Positions 42,035 through 57,060 of a DNA stretch of 64,000 nt are shown here, piece by piece. Source of the stretch: Isoetes taiwanensis (Eukaryota; Streptophyta; Lycopodiopsida; Isoetales; Isoetaceae); assembly GCA_021234155.1 (NCBI GenBank), contig JAJEKV010000050.1:8279365-8343364 (forward strand), read 5' to 3'. Each line of letters opens with the position of its first letter. Positions within the stretch are counted from its first letter, which is position 1. Position numbers and translations under genes: made by a program. Below the pieces are notes generated by a model. That model searched no databases and was not told where the DNA came from. It was given only the letters and a program-made list of their open reading frames with translations.

Positions 42035-43440
42035 CCCGCCTCTTGGGGTCCAGGACTCTCCCCTCTTGTGAGGGATCCCCGCAAGGTCCCGGGCCTCGCT
42101 TCACTTGGGGAAGGGTGCCGCCTCGGTTGCCCGCTAATCCGCTGCCCCTAACCGCTCTAATGCTAACCCTTTGACCTAGACCTTCTCCTAAAATTTCGAA
42201 AATTGGGCTGTGTGCTGGAGATGAATTAGGAATCCAGGTGGCAAAAAATCAGAATTTATTTTCGTACAATGCATTAATTGTAATTTATGAATGTCTTGCC
42301 ATCAAGAAAAAAGCCCCACTTCTACTTGCCACATCGGGAGGAGGGCAGGCCCAAACTCCGCCTTCGGCCAGTTCCCCTTGTTCGTATTCTGGCTGCTAGC
42401 GGCTTCTTGGCGGGGTTCCAAGTGCAGCAGACCAAGTCTCGCCCCCAAAACGCAAAACCCCTTCTAGAACCTCGGGCAACCCACAAAGGGTTTACGTTTC
42501 GGGAGGCCCTCTCCTTGTCGATTCGTAGGGACCTTATGGCTGAGGACTTGACGTGGAGGGGGGTTGGACGCCAGAGCAAGGACCCTAAAATCCCCCAAAA
42601 GCTGCTTGCCCCAATTTCCTCTCCCCAAGACCCCGGGGACAGGCCACCTCCCCTCTCCGAATCGCGATTTGGCTCGCCAATGGACTTAACGCCGACATTG
42701 CCCTCGGGACCAAGTTCCGTGGCCGTAAGACCACCCGACCTCCAAGAAGCGCCAAAGTAGCTCACTTCCATCACACTCGTAGTCAATTGGCCTAGGATGT
42801 GGATGCGGGATACCGCCGTGGAGGGCGTGAGTGTTTCTTTCTTTTGCAAAACCGACATTGTAACTTGCTCCCTAGGGTAATTTTCGCCATTCCGGACGAT
42901 TTAGTGGTGGTCGATTTGCCATTCCCGAGCCTCCCGGTGCTCGAACGACAAAACATCATGGGTTTATACAAGGCCGAATTTCGGGGACGCTCATGGGTTT
43001 GACAAGTTCTCCCGGACCGACACGGAATCTTTTGGGCCTTCCCAAGAGGGGCCCTTGAACGGAGGATCCAACGGGCCGGATAAGGGGGGAACCGGGCCCG
43101 GGAGGGTGGTCATTAGCGCAGCAGCCCGGGGGCGCCTTGCCAGGAAGGGCTGCCTCGGGAACTTTTTGATCCCGCCACTTGGGGTCCCGGACTCTCCCCT
43201 CTTGTGAGGGATCCCCGCAAGGTCCCGGCCTCGCTTGACTTGGGAAGGGTGTGTGCTGTTGCCCCCGCAACGGGCTGCCCCGACCGCTCTAATGCTAACC
43301 CTTTGACCTAGATCTTCTCCTAAAATTGGGTAAAATTGGTGCCGAGATGAATTAGGAATCCAAGCCGCAAAAAAATCAGAATTTATTTTCGTGACAATGC
43401 ATTAATTGCGTAATTTATGAATGTCTTGCCACCGCAAAAG

Positions 43441-43560
43441 CGCGACTTGCTATTGCCACATCGAGGGGAGGACAGCCCCTCAAAACGCGAAACCCTTCTA
43501 GAACGTGGCAACCCCGCAATGTAGACCAAGTCTCTCGGTCCCGTGCAAACCCTTCTAGGA
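43441..43560 (+). repeat. Variant monomer 6 with a shared deletion
   Basis: Here GAGGACAGCCCCTCAAAACG directly joins sequences that are ~130 bp apart in other monomers, preceded by CGCGACTTGCT. The same monomer has GGATGCTTGG in place of the CCCTAAAATCCCC block and GGACTCATAACATCGAC. These features recur in the monomer at 57.0 kb; the last two also recur in the monomer at 46.7 kb. Confidence 0.75.
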
Positions 43561-46500
43561 GGCCCTCTCCTTGTCCTCCTTCTCGATTCGCAGGGACCTT
43601 TGGGCCGCGGACTTGACGTGGAGTGGGGTGTTGACGCCAGCCGGAGCAAAAAGGATGCTTGGCAGAATTTCCTCTCCCAAGGCCCCCGGGGACGGATGGG
43701 CAACCTCCCTCTCCCGAATCGCGATTTGCCTCGCCAATGGACTCATAACATCGACATTGCCCTCGGGGACCAAGTTCCGCGGGCCGTAAGACCACCCGAC
43801 CTCCAAGAAGAAGCCAAAGTAGCTCACTTCCATCACACTCGTAGTCAATTGGCCTAGGATGTGGATGGATACCGCCGTGGAAGGGCGGAGTGTTTTTTCT
43901 TTTGCAAAACCGACCTTGTAACTTGCTCCCTAGGGTAATTTCGCCATTCCTGACGATTTGGTGTGGTCGATTTGCCATTCCCGAGCCTCCCTGCGTCGAA
44001 CGACAAAACACCGGGTTTATACAAGGTCAATCCTGGACTTCCGCGCTGGTTTTGACAAGTTCTCCTGACCGACCGGAATCTTTTGGGCCTTCCCCAAGAG
44101 GGGCCCCCCGAACGGAGGATCCAACCACGGATAGGGGAACCGGCCCGAGGAGGGTGGTCATTAGCTGCGGCCGGGGGGAGCCGCCAGAAGGGCTGCCTCG
44201 AACTTTTTGGATCCCGCCTCTTTGGGTCCTGGACTCTCCCTCTTGTGAGGGATCCCCGCAAGGTCCCGCCTCGCTTGACTTGGGGAAGGGTGCCAGCTCG
44301 GTTGTCCCGCAACGGGCTGCCTCGGACCGCTCTAATGCTAACCCTTTGACCTAGACCTTCTCCAAAAAATTTCGAAAATTGGGCTGTGTGCTGGAGATGA
44401 ATTAGGAATCCAGCTGGCAAAAAATCAGAATTTATTTTCGTACAATGCATTAATTGCGAATTTATGAATGTCTTGCCACTGCAAAAGCCACCGACTTCTA
44501 CTTGCTACATCGAGAGGAGGACATGCCCAAACTCCGGCTCCTCAGGGCCTCTTGTTCGTGATTCTCGGCTGCGCCTTCTCGCAAGGTCCCAAGTGCAAGA
44601 ACAAGTCTCGCCCCCAAAACGCAAACCCTTCTAGAACCCCGGCACCCTGTGGTTTACGCTTGGAGGCCCTCCTCCTTGTCAGATTCGGGCGGGACCTTGG
44701 CGCCGTGACTTGACGCGGGAGTGGGGGTGTTGACGCCAGAGCGGGGACCCTAAAATCCCCCCGAAGCGGCTTGCCCCGAATTTCCTCTCCCCAAGGCCCT
44801 GGGGACGGACGGGCGACCTCCCCTCTCCGGAATCGCGATTTGGCTCTGCCAATGGACTTAGAACGTCGACATTGCCCTGGGACCAAGTTCCGTGGGCCGT
44901 AAGACCACCCAACCTCCAAGAAGCGCCTAAAGTAGCTCACTTCCATCACACTCGTAGTCAATTGGCCTAGGATGTGGATGCGGATACTATCGCGGAGGGG
45001 GTGAGTGTTTCTTTCTTTTGCAAACCGACCTTGTAACTTGCTCCCCTAGGGTAATTTCGCCATTCGACGATTTGGCAGGGTCGATTTTCCATTCCGGGAG
45101 CCTCCTGCGGTCTCGAACGACAAAACATCATGGTTTATACAAGGTCACCTCAGGACGCCTTCCCGGGTTTGACAAGTTCTCCCGACCCATCTGGAATCTT
45201 TGGGCCTTCCCCAAGAGGGGCCCCCGAACGGAGAGGATCCAACGGTCGGATAGGGGAACCGGGCCCAGGAGGGTGGTCGTGGCATTAGCCCCCCGGGGAG
45301 CCGCCGGAAGGGCTGCCGGAACTTTTTGGATCCCGCCTCTTGGGGTCCGGACTCTCCCTCTTGTGAGGGATCCCCGCAAGGTCCCGGCCTCGCTTGACTT
45401 GGGGGGAAGGGTGCCAGCCGGTTGCCTCCCGCAACGGGCTGCCCCACCATTCTAATGCTAACCCTTTGACCTAGACTTTCTCCCAAAAATTTCAAAATTG
45501 GGCTGTGTGCTGGAGATGAATTAGGAATCCAGATGGCAAAAATCAGAATTTATTTTCGCATAATGCATTAATTGGTGAATTTATGAATGTTTTGCCACCG
45601 CAAAAGCGCCCCCGACTTCTACTTGCCACATCGGGAGGAGGACAGGCCCAAACTCCGCCCGCGCGGAATCATTTGTCCTCATTCTGGCTGCAGCTTCTGG
45701 GCCAGGTCCAAGTGCAACAGACCAAGTCTCGCCCCAAAAACGCAAACCCTTCTAGAACCCGGCAACCCACGTGGTTTACGTTGGAGGAGGCCCCTCCTTG
45801 TCGATTCTACGGACCTTGCGCCGTGACTTGACGGGAGTGGGGGGTGTTGACGCTTGAGCTGGGACCCTAAAATCCCCCGGAACCTCGCTTGCCCCACTTT
45901 CTCTCCCCAAGGCCCCGGGGACGGGACGGCGACCTCCCTCTCCGAATCGCGATTTGGCTCGCCAATGGACTCAGAACGTCGACATTGCCCTGGGGACCAA
46001 GTTCCGTGGCCAGAAGACCACCCGACCTCCAAGAAGCGCCAAAGTAGCTCACTTCCATCACACTCGTAGTCAATTGGCCTAGGATGTGGATGGGGATACC
46101 GTCGGGAGGGCATGAGTTTTTTCTTTTGCAAAACCACATTGTAACTTGCTCCCTAGGGTAATTTCGCCATTCCGGACGATTTGGCAGGGTCGATTTGCCA
46201 TTCCGAGCCTCCCGTGCTCGAACGACAAAACATCATGGGTTTATACAAGGCCGACCTCAGACGCTTACGCTGGTTTGACAAGTTCTCCTGACCGATCTGG
46301 AATCTTTTGGGCCTTCCCCAAGAGGGGCCCCTGAACGGAGGGATCCAACGGCCGGATAGGGGAACCGGCCCGGGAGGGTGGTCATTACGCGCAGCCCCCT
46401 CGGGAGCGCCAGAGAAGGGCTGCCGGGGAACTTTTTTTGATCCCCCACTTTGGGGTCCCGGACTCTCCCCTCTTGTGAGGGATCCCCTGCAAGGTCCCGG

Positions 46501-49500
46501 GCCTCGCTTTGACTTGGGGAAGGGTGCCAGCTCGGTTGCCCCGCAACGGGCTGCCCCGACCGCTCTAATGCTAACCCTTTGACCTAGATCTTCCTAAAAT
46601 TTCAAAATTGGGTTGTGTAGGCCGAGATGAATTAGGAATCCAGCTGGCAAAAAATCAGAATTTATTTTCGCATAATGCATTAATTGCAATTTATGAATGT
46701 CTTGCCATCGCATTGTCTTGACTTCTACTTGCCACATCGGGAGGAGGACAGGCCCAAACTCCTCGCCGGCCAGTGCCCTGGTCCATTCTCTGCAGCCACT
46801 CGGCCAGGTCCCAAGTGCCGAAAGTCTCGCCCCCAAAACGCAAACCCTTCTAGCGGCAACCAATGTGGTTTACGTTTGAGGCCCCCTCTCCTTGTCGATT
46901 CGCCCAGGGACCTTTAAGGCGCGGACTTGACGCGGGAGTGGGGGTGTTGACGCCAGAGCAAGGATGCTTGGCCCGAATTTCCTCTCCCCAAGGCCCTGGG
47001 GACGGATGGGCAACCTCCCCTCTCCGGAATCGCGATTTGCCTCTGCCAATGGACTCATAACATCGACATTGCCCTGGGGACCAAGTTCCGCGGGTTGAAG
47101 ACCACCCCACCTCCAAGAAGCCAAAGTAGCTCACTTCCATCACACTCGAAGTCAATTGGCCTAGGATGTGGATGCGGGATACCGTGGCGGGAGGGCGTGA
47201 GTGTTTCTTTGTTTTGCAAAACCGACCTTGTAACTTGCTCCCTAGGGTAATTTCGCCATTCCGGACGATTTGGCAGGGTCGATTTGCCATTCCGGAGCCT
47301 CCCCGGTGCTCGAACGACAAAACACTGCGGTTTATACAAGGCCGACCTCGGGACGCCCCGCTGGGTTTGACAAGTTCTCCCGACCGATCTGGAATCTTTT
47401 GGGCCTTCCAAGAGGGGCCTTGAATCGGGGAGGATCCAACGGTCGATAGGGGAACCTGCCCGGAGGGTGGGTCATTGCTGCAGCAGCCCCGGGGAGCGCT
47501 GCCACGGAAGGGCTGCCTCGGGAACTTTTTTTTGGATCCCGCCTCTTGGGGTCCGGGACTCTCCCCCTCTTGTGAGGGATCCCCCAAGGTCCTGGCCTCG
47601 CTTGACTTGGGGAAGGGTGCCAGCTCTGCTGTTCCGCAACGGGCTGCCCGGACCGCTCTAATGCTAACCCTTGACCTAGACCTTCTCCTAAAAATTTCAA
47701 AATTGGGCTTGTGTGCGGAGATGAATTAGGAATCCACCGGCAAAAAATCAGAATTTATTTTCGCATAATGCATTAATTGGTGAATTTGTGAATGTTTGCC
47801 ACCGCAAAGCGCCTCGACTTCTACTTGCCACATCGGGAGGAGGACAGGCCCAAACTCCGCCTCCGCCAGTTCCCTTGTCCCAGATTCTACGGCTGCAGCT
47901 TTCGGCCAGGTCCCAAGTGCAATGCATCAAGTCTCGCCCCCAAAACGCAAAACCCTTCTAGAACCGGGCAACCCATTGTGGTTTACGCTTTTGAGGCCCC
48001 TCCTTGTCGATTCGCCGGGACCTTTGGGCGTGACTTGACGTGGAGTGGGGGTGTTGACGCCGTGAGCTGGGACCCTAAAATCCCCTCGAAGTCGCTTGCC
48101 CCAATTTCCTCTCCCCAAGGCCCCGGGACGGACGGCGACCTCCCTCTCCTGGAATCGCGGATTTGGCTCTCGCCAATGGACTTAGAACGCCGACATTGCC
48201 CCGGGACCAAGTTCCGGGGGCAAGAAGACCACCCAACCTCCAAGAAGCCAAAGTAGCTCACTTCCATCACACTCGAGTCAATTGGCCTAGGATGTGGATG
48301 AGGGGATACTATCGTGGAGGGCGTGAGTGTTTCTTTCTTTTGCAAACCCACCTTGTAACTTGCTCCCCTAGGGTAATTTCGCCATTCGGGACGATTTTAA
48401 GGTGGTCGATTTGCCATAGGGAGCCTCCCCGGTGTGTTCGAACGACAAAACATCATGGTTTATACAAGGTCCACGATGACGCCTTCATGGGTTTGACAAG
48501 TTCTCCGACCGATCTGGAATCTTTGGGCCTTCCCCAAGAGGGGCCCCGAACGGAGGATCCAACGGGCGGATAGGGGGGGCTCCAGGAGGGTGGTCATTAG
48601 CGGTGCAGGGCCCCTGGGGGCATATGCTTGCCACGGGAAGGGCTGCCTCGGGGAACTTTTTGGATCCCTCTTGGGGTCCGGACTCTCCCTCTTGTGAGGG
48701 ATCCCCGCAAGGTCCTGGCCTCGCTTGACTTGGGGAAGGGGTGCCAGCTCGGTTGCTACAACCCGCCGCCCGACCGCTCTAATGCTAACCCTTTGACCTA
48801 GACCTTCTCCTAAAAATTTCAAAAATTGGGTCAGGCCGAGATGAATTAGGAATCCACCGGCAAAAATCAGAATTTATTTTCGCATACAATGCATTAATTA
48901 TGTAATTTATGAATGTCTTGCCATCGCAAAAAGCGCCCCGACTTCTACTTGCCACATCGGGAGGAGGACAGGCCCAAACTCCGGCCGGCCGGTTCCCTTG
49001 TTCAGATTCTCTGCTGCAGCTTTCAGGCCAGGTCCCAAGTGCAAATGATCAAGTCTCGCCCCAAAACGCAAACCCTTCTAGAACCTCGGGCAACCCACTG
49101 TGGTTTACTTTGGAGGCCCTCTCCTTGTCGATTCGGGCCGGGACCTTTGCCGCGGACTTGACGTGGAGTGGGGTGTTGACGCCAGAGCGGGACCCTAAAA
49201 TCCCCCTGAACCTCGCTTGCCCCGAATTTCCTCTCCCCAAGGCCCCTCGGGACTGGGACGGGCACCTCCCCCTCCAATCGCGATTTGGCTCGCCAATGGA
49301 CTCGAACGCCGACATTGCCCGGGGACCAAGTTCCGCGGGCCAGAAGACCACCCGACCTCCAAGAAGCCAAAGTAGCTCACTTCCATCACACTCGTAGTCA
49401 ATTGGCCTAGGATGTGGGATGGATAATGTCGTGGAGGGCGGAGTGTTTCTTTCTTTTGCAAAACCAACCTTGTAACTTGCTCCCTAGGGTAATTTCGCCA

Positions 49501-52500
49501 TTCCGACGATTTGGCTGGTGGTCGATTTGCCATTCGGAGCCTCCCCGTGCCCGAACGACAAAACACCTGGGTTTATACAAGGCCTAACCTCGGGACGCCG
49601 CCGGTTTGACAAGTTCTCCTGACCGACGGAATCTTTTGGGCCTTCCCAAGAGGGCCCCCTTGAACGGAGGATCCAACGGCCGGATAGGGGAACCGGCCCG
49701 GAGGGTGGTCATTAGCGCAGCCCCCCGGGGAGCCGCCAGAAGGGCTGCCTCGGGAACTTTTTGATCCCGCCTCTTGGGGTCCTGGACTCTCCCCTCTGTG
49801 AGGGATCCCCGCAAGGTCCCTGGCCTCGCTTGACTTGGGAAGGGTGCCAGCCTCGGGTTGCCCCCGCAACGGGCTGCCGGACCGCTCTAATGCTAACCCT
49901 TTGACCTAGACCTTCTCCTAAAAATTTCAAAATTGGGTGTGTGCCGGAGATGAATTAGGAATCCAGCTGGCAAAAAATCAGAATTTATTTTTCATAAATG
50001 CATTAATTGCGAATTTATGAATGTTTTGCCACCGCAAAAAGCCTCGACTTCTACTTGCCACATCGGGAGGAGGACAGGCCCAAACTCCGCCCGCCAGCCT
50101 CCCTTGTTCCGTATTCTGGCTGCAGCTTCCGCCAGGTCCCAAGTGCAACAGACCAAGTCTCGCCCCAAAACGCAAACCCTTCTAGAACCCGGCAACCCAC
50201 GTGGTTTACGCTGGAGGCCCCCCTATCCTTGTCGATTCGGCCGGACCTTGGCCGCGGACTCTGACGCGGGAGTGGGGGTGTTGACGCCAGAGCGGGGACC
50301 CTAAAATCCCCCCGGAAGCCGCTTTTGCCCCCTTCTCTCCCCAAGGCCCTCGGGACTGACGAGGCGACCTCCCCTCCGAATCAAGGATTTGGCTCTGCCA
50401 ATGGACTTAGAACGCCGACATTGCCCTGGGGACCAAGTTCCGTGGTACGTAAGACCACCACCCGACCTCCAAGAAGCCAAAGTAGCTCACTTCCATCACA
50501 CTCGTAGTCAATTGGCCTAGGATGTGGATGGGATACCGGCCGTGGAGGGCGCGGAGTGTTTCTTTCTTTTGCAAAACCGACCTTGTAACTTGCTCCCCTA
50601 GGGTAATTTCGCCATTCCGGACGATTTGCAGGTGGTCGATTTGCCATTTCGAGCCTCCCGGTGCTTTCGAACGACAAAACACCGCGTTTATACAAGGTCG
50701 ACCTCAGACGCCCGCTGGTTTGACAAGTTCTCCCGGACCGATCGGGAATCTTTTGGGCCTTCCCAAGAGGGGCCCCCGAACGAGGATCCAACTGGCCGGA
50801 TAGGGGAACCGGCTCCGGAGGGTGGTCATTAGCGTGCCCCGGGAGAGCCGCCGGGAAGGGCTGCCCGGAACTTTTTGGATCCCGCCTCTTGGGGTCCCGG
50901 ACTCTCCCCTCTTGTGAGGGATCCCCGCAAGGTCCCGGGCCTCGCTTTGACTTTGGGAAGGGTGCCAGCTCTGTTGCCCCGCAACGGGCTGCCCCCGACC
51001 GCTCTAATGCTAACCCTTGACCTAGACCTTCTCCCAAAATTTCGAAAAATTGGGCTGTGTGCTGGAGATGAATTAGGAATCCACCTGGCAAAAATCAGAA
51101 TTTATTTTCGCACAATGCATTAATTGCGAATTTATGAATGTCTTGCCACCGCAAAAAGCCTCGACTTCTACTTGCCACATCGGGAGGAGGACAGGCCCAA
51201 ACTCCGCCCGCTCAGTTCCCCTTGTTCGTATTTCTCGGCTGCAGCCTTCGCCGTGTCCCAAGTTAAAATGACCAAGTCTCGCCCCCAAAACGCAAACCCT
51301 TCTAGAACCCGGCAACCCACGGGGTTTACGCCGGAGGCCCCTCTCCTTGTCGATTCGGCCGGACCTTGCGCCGCGGACTTGACGTGGAGTGGGGGTTGAC
51401 GCCTGAGAGGCGGGACCCTAAAATCCCCACGGAACCCCGCTGCTGCCCCAATTTCCCTCTCCCCAAGGCCCCTGGGGGCGGGACGGGCCACCTCCCCTCT
51501 CCGAATCGCACATTTGCTCGCCAATGGACTTAGAACGCCGACATTGCCCCTGGGACCAAGTTCCGCGGGCCAAAAGACCACCCGACCTCCAAGAAGCCAA
51601 AGTAGCTCACTTCCATCACACTCGTGAGTCAATTGGCCAGGGATGTGGATGCGGGATACCGGTCGTGGAGGGCGTGAGTGTTTTCTTTGCAAAACCGACC
51701 TTTGTAACTTGCTCCCTAGGGTAATTTCGCCATTCCTGACGATTTGGCAGGGGTCGATTTGCCATTCCGAGCCTCCCCCGGTGCCCGAACGACAAAACAC
51801 AAGGGTTTATACAAGGTCGACTCCCTCAGACGCCCTTGGTTTGACAAGTTCTCCTGACCGATCTGGAATCTTTTGGGCCTTCCCCCAAGAGGGGCTCCTG
51901 AACGGAGGGATCCAACGGGTCGGATAGGGGAACCGGCCCCGGGAGGGTGGTCATTAGCTGCAGCCCCCCTGGGGAGCCGCCAGGAAGGGCTGCCTGGGGG
52001 AACTTTTTTTGGATCCCGCCTTGGGGTCGGGACTCTCCCCCTCTTGTGAGGGATCCCCGCAAGGTCCCTGGCCTCGCTTGGACTTGGGGAAGGGTGCCAG
52101 CTCGGTTCCCCGCAACGGGCTGCCCCCGACCGCTCTAATGCTAACCCTTTGACCTAGAGCTTCTCCTAAAAATTTCTAAAATTGGGCTGTGTCCGGAGAT
52201 GAATTAGGAATCCAAATTGGCAAAAATCAGAATTTATTTTCGCACAATGCATTAATTGCGAATTTATGAATGTCTTGCCACCGCGCCTTCTACTACTTGC
52301 CACATCGGGGAGGAGGACAGGCCCAAACTCCGCCCGCGGTTCCCCTTGTTCCGTATATTCTGCTCAGCTTCTCGGGCCAGTCCCAAGTGCAACAGACCAA
52401 GTCTCGCCCCCCAAAACGCAAAACCCTTCTAGAACCCGGCAACCCACGTGGTTTACGTTTTTGGAGGCCCTCTCCTTGTCGATTCGCGGGACCTTTGCGC

Positions 52501-55112
52501 CGTGACTTGACGCGGGATGGGGGTGTTGACGCAGAGCACGGGGACCCTAAAAATCCCCCTCCGAAGTCGCTTGCTCCAATTTCCTCTCCCCAAGGCCCTT
52601 TGGGGACGGACGGGCCACCTCCCCCCTGGACCGAATCGCGATTTGGCTCTCGCCAATGGACTCCTAACGTCGACATTGCCCTCGGGGACCAAGTTCCCAG
52701 GGCCGTAAGACCACCCCACCTCCAAGAAGCACCAAAGTAGCTCACTTCCATCACACTCGTAGTCAATTGGCCTAGGATGTGGATGCTGGATAATCGGCCG
52801 CGGGAGGGCTGAGTGTTTCTTTCTTTGCAAAACCGACCTTGTAACTTGCTCCCTAGGGTAATTTCGCCATTCCCTGACGATTTGGCAGGTGGTCAATTTG
52901 CCATTCCGAGCCTCCCTGCGTCTCGAACGACAAAACATCGCGGTTTATACAAGGCGACCTCGGGGACGCCCCGGTTTGACAAGTTCTCCTGACCTATCCG
53001 GGAATCTTTTGGGCCTTCCCAAGAGGGGCCCCCGAACGGAGGATCCAACGGCCGGATAGGGGGAACCGCCCGGGAGGGTGGTCATTAGCGCAGCCCCTGG
53101 GGGCAATGCCGTGAAGGGCTGCCTCGGGAACTTTTTGGATCCCCCTCTGGGGTCCAGGACTCTCCCCTTGTGAGGGATCCCTGCAAAGGTCCTCGGGCCT
53201 CGCTTGACTTGGGAGGGTGCCAGCTCTGGCTGTTCCCCGCAACGGGCTGCCCCTAACCGCTCTAATGCTAACCCTTTGACCTAGACCTTCTCCTAAAATT
53301 TCAAAATTGGGTGTGTGCTTTGGAGATGAATTAGGAATCCAGCCGGCAAAAAATCAGAATTTATTTTCGCACAATGCATTAATTGTGAATTTATGAATGT
53401 CTTGCCACCGCAAAAGTTACCGACTTCTACTTGCCACATAGAGGAGGACATGCCCAAACTCCCCGCTCCGTCGGTTCCCTCTGTTCGTGATTCTCGGCTG
53501 CAGCTTCCGCCAGGTCCCAAGTGCACTGCACCAAGTCTCGCCCCAAAACGCAAACCCTTCTAGAACCCGGGCAACCCACGTGGTTTACGCCGGAGGCCCT
53601 ATCCTTGTCGATTTCGGGCGGACCTTTTGCACCGCGGACTCTGACATGGAGTGGGGGTGTTGACGCCAGAGCCGGGACCCTAAAATCCCCGAACCTGCTT
53701 GCCCGAATTTCCTCTCCCAAGGCTCCTCGGGACCGGACGGACCTCCCCCTCTAGGAATCACATTTGGCCTTCGCCAATGGACTCGAACGCCGACATTGCC
53801 GGGGACCAAGTTCCGCGGGCAGAAGACCACCCGACCTCCAAGAAGCGCCAAAGTAGCTCACTTCCATCACACTCGTAGTCAATTGGCCTAGGATGTGGAT
53901 GCGGGGATACCGTCGTGGAGGGCGTGAGTGTTTCTTTTTCTTTGCAAAACCGACCTTGTAACTTGCTCCCTAGGGTAATTTCGGCCATTCCGGACGGATT
54001 TAAGGTGGTCAATTTGCTATTCCTGAGCCTCCCCGTGCCCGAACGACAAAACACCGCTGGTTTATACAAGGGCACCTCGGGGACGCTTCAAGGGTTTGAC
54101 AAGTTCTCCTAATCGATCTGGAATCTTTTGGGCCTTCCCCAAGAGGGGCCCTTTGAACGGAGGATCCAACGACGGGATAGGGGAACCGCCCTCGAGGGTG
54201 GCCATTAGCGCAGCTCCCTGGGGAGCCGCCAGAAGGGCTGCTCTGGAACTTTTTTGATCCTTGGGGGTGGGGACTCTCCTCTTGTGAGGGATCCCTCGCA
54301 AGGTCCCCGCCTCGCTTGACTTGGGAAGGGTGCTGCTCTGCCTCCGGAACGGGCCGCCCCGACTGCTCTAATGCTAACCCTTTGACCTAGACCTCCTCCC
54401 AAAATTTCAAAATTGGGTCAGGTCGAGATGAATTAGGAATCCAACCGGCAAAAAATCAGAATTTATTTTCGCACAATGCATTAATTGTGAATTTATGAAT
54501 GTCTTGCCACCGCAAAAGCCTCGACTTCTACTTGCCACATAGAGAGGAGGACAGCCCAAACTCCGGGCCCGCCGTTCCCTTGCGTCCTCGCATTCTCAAA
54601 CCCTTCTAGGGCAGCTTTCTCCTTGGCCAGTCCCAAGTGCAATGCATCAAGTGTCGGCCCCCAAAACGCAAACCCTTCTAGAACCTCGGCAACCCTCCGT
54701 GGTTTACGCCGAGGCCCTATCCTTGTCCGATTCAGGATGGAGGGACCCGCGGGAGGGCGCGTATTTTTTGACTTGACGTGGGAGTGGGGTGTTGACGCAA
54801 GAAATGGGACCCTAAAAATCCCAGGAACCCGCGCCATCCTGAATTTCTCTCCCCAAGGCCCCGGGACGGTGAGGCCACCTCCCTCAGGGGGAATCAGCGA
54901 TTTGGCTCTCAGCCGGGAGAGCCAATGGACTCGAACTTGAACGCCGACATTGCCCCGGGACCAAGTTCCTCGTGGCGGGTAAGACCACCGACCTCCAAGA
55001 AGCTTAAAGTAGCTCACTTCCATCACACTTCTCGTAGTCAATTGGCCTAGGATGTGGATGCTGGATATTATCGTGGAGGGCATGAGTGTTTCTTTGAATG
55101 TTTTGCAAAACC

Positions 55113-55711
55113 GGGTAATTTCGCCATTGAGGACGATTTGGCGGGGTCGTGATTTGCCATTAGCCCGAGCCTCCCTGCTCAAACAACAAAACACCCATGG
55201 TTTTATCTGGAGGCCCTCTTGCCGATTCGGGGGCGCACCGCGGTTTGACAAGTTCTCCCGACCGACGGAATCTTTTGGGCCTTCCCCAAGAGGGGGCCCG
55301 GGGAATCCTGAGGATCCAACGATTCGGATGGGGAACCGGGCTCAGGGAGGGTGGTCATTAGCTGCAGCCCCTGGGAGCGCCGCGGGGAAGGGCTGCCTCG
55401 AACTTTTTGGATTGTAACTTGCTCCTAGGTAATTTCACCATTCCTGATGAGTTATGTGGGTCGATTTGCCATTCCGTGAGCTCTCCACTGCGTTCCCGAA
55501 TCCACAAAAACACCGCGTTTATATAAGGTCGCACTCCTCGATCGCCGGGTTTGACAAGTTCTCCCGACCTATCTGGAATCTTGGGCCTTCCCAAGAGGGG
55601 CCTCAAACGGGAGTGATCCAAATCATTTGGATAGGGGAACCCAGCTCCGGGAGGGTGGAACATATGCAGCTCTCGGGAGCCGCTAGGAAGGGCTGCCTCG
55701 GGAACTTTTTG
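55113..55711 (+). repeat. ~300-bp internal duplication in monomer 16, same junction as monomer 4
   Basis: The block from the GGTAATTTC region to AACTTTTTGG is repeated, with the second copy starting at 55412 at the same CTTTTTGGATTGTAACTTGC junction as in monomer 4. It carries the same CGCTAGGAAGGGCTGCC variant. The junctions are 13,675 bp apart. Confidence 0.85.
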
Positions 55712-57060
55712 ATCCCGCCTCTGGGTCCTACTCTCCCTCGGTGAGGGATCCCCGCAAGGTCCTCGCCTCGCTTGGACTTGGGAAGGGGTGCCGTGCTGTT
55801 CTCGCAACGCTGCCCCCACCGCTCTAATGGTAACCCTTTGACCTAGACCTTTCTCCTCAAAATTGGGCTGCGGTGTCGGAGATGAATTAGAATCCAGCTG
55901 GCAAAATCAGAATTCTATTTTCGTGACAATGCATTAATTAAGTAATTTATGAATGTCTTGCCACGCAAAGTTTCTAATTTCTCTATCACTTGCCACATCG
56001 GAGGAGAGGACAGGCCCAACTCCGCCTCCGCCGCCTCCCTTGCCCATTCTCAGTGCCTCGCCGTCCTGCGCAATGCATCAAGTCTCGCCCCCAAAAACGC
56101 AAAACCCTCTTAGAACTCCGCAACCCCGCCGGTTTGACAAGCCGAGGCCTCTCCCCTTGTCGTGATTCGGGCCGACCTTTATACCGTGATCTGACGCGGG
56201 AGCGGGGGTGTTGACGCTGCAGCAAGGGACCCAAATCCCCCAAAGCTGCTTGCCCCGGTTCTCTCCTGACCCCCTCGGGGACGACGCGCCACCTCCCTCC
56301 TGGGACTGCCATTTGGCTCTCACAATGGACCTCGTAACGTCGACATTGCCCCGGGGGACCAAGTTCCGCGGGCCAAGACCAACTTGTGACCTCCAAGAAG
56401 CCCAAAGTAGCTCACTTCCATCACACTCGTAGTCAATTGGCCTAGGATGTGGGATGGATAACGGCCGTGGAGGGCGTGAGTAGCCTTTTCTTTTGCAAAA
56501 CCGACATTGTAACTTGCTCCCTAGGTAATTTCACCATTCCTGACGCATTTGGCAGGGCTGCATTTGCTATTCCTCGAGCCTCCTGCTCGAACGACAAAAC
56601 ATCAAGGGTTTATACAAGGCCGCACTGTGACTTCATGTTTGGACAAGTTCTCCCGACCGACCTGAATCTGCCTTCCAAGAGGGGCCTCCCTCCCTCCTCC
56701 TCCCCAACGAGGATCCACCCGGCTTGATAGGGGAACTGGCTCCGAGGGTGGTTACATGCGTGCTCGGGAGCGCCAAGTGAAGGGGCTGCTCGAACTTTTT
56801 GATCCCGCCACTCTGGGGTCCCACTCTCCCTCTCGGTGAGGGATCCCCGCAAGGTCCCCGCCTCGCTTAACTTGGGGAAGGGTGCCACGGCTGCTCGAAC
56901 GGCTGCCTCGAACAAGCTCTAAATGCCAACCCTTTGACCTTGTAACTTTCTCCTAAAATTGGGTCGCGCCGAGATGAATTAGAATCCAACCGCAAAATCG
57001 ACTTATTTTCAGACAATGCATTAATTGGCGTAATTTATGAATGTCTTGCCATCGCAGTGC

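Noticed and set aside
38591-55251. Recurrent 200-270 codon minus-strand frames in the satellite
   Set aside because: They follow from high GC content and monomer repetition, shift frame between monomers, overlap open frames on the other strand, and show no known domain. A real gene family would keep one frame.
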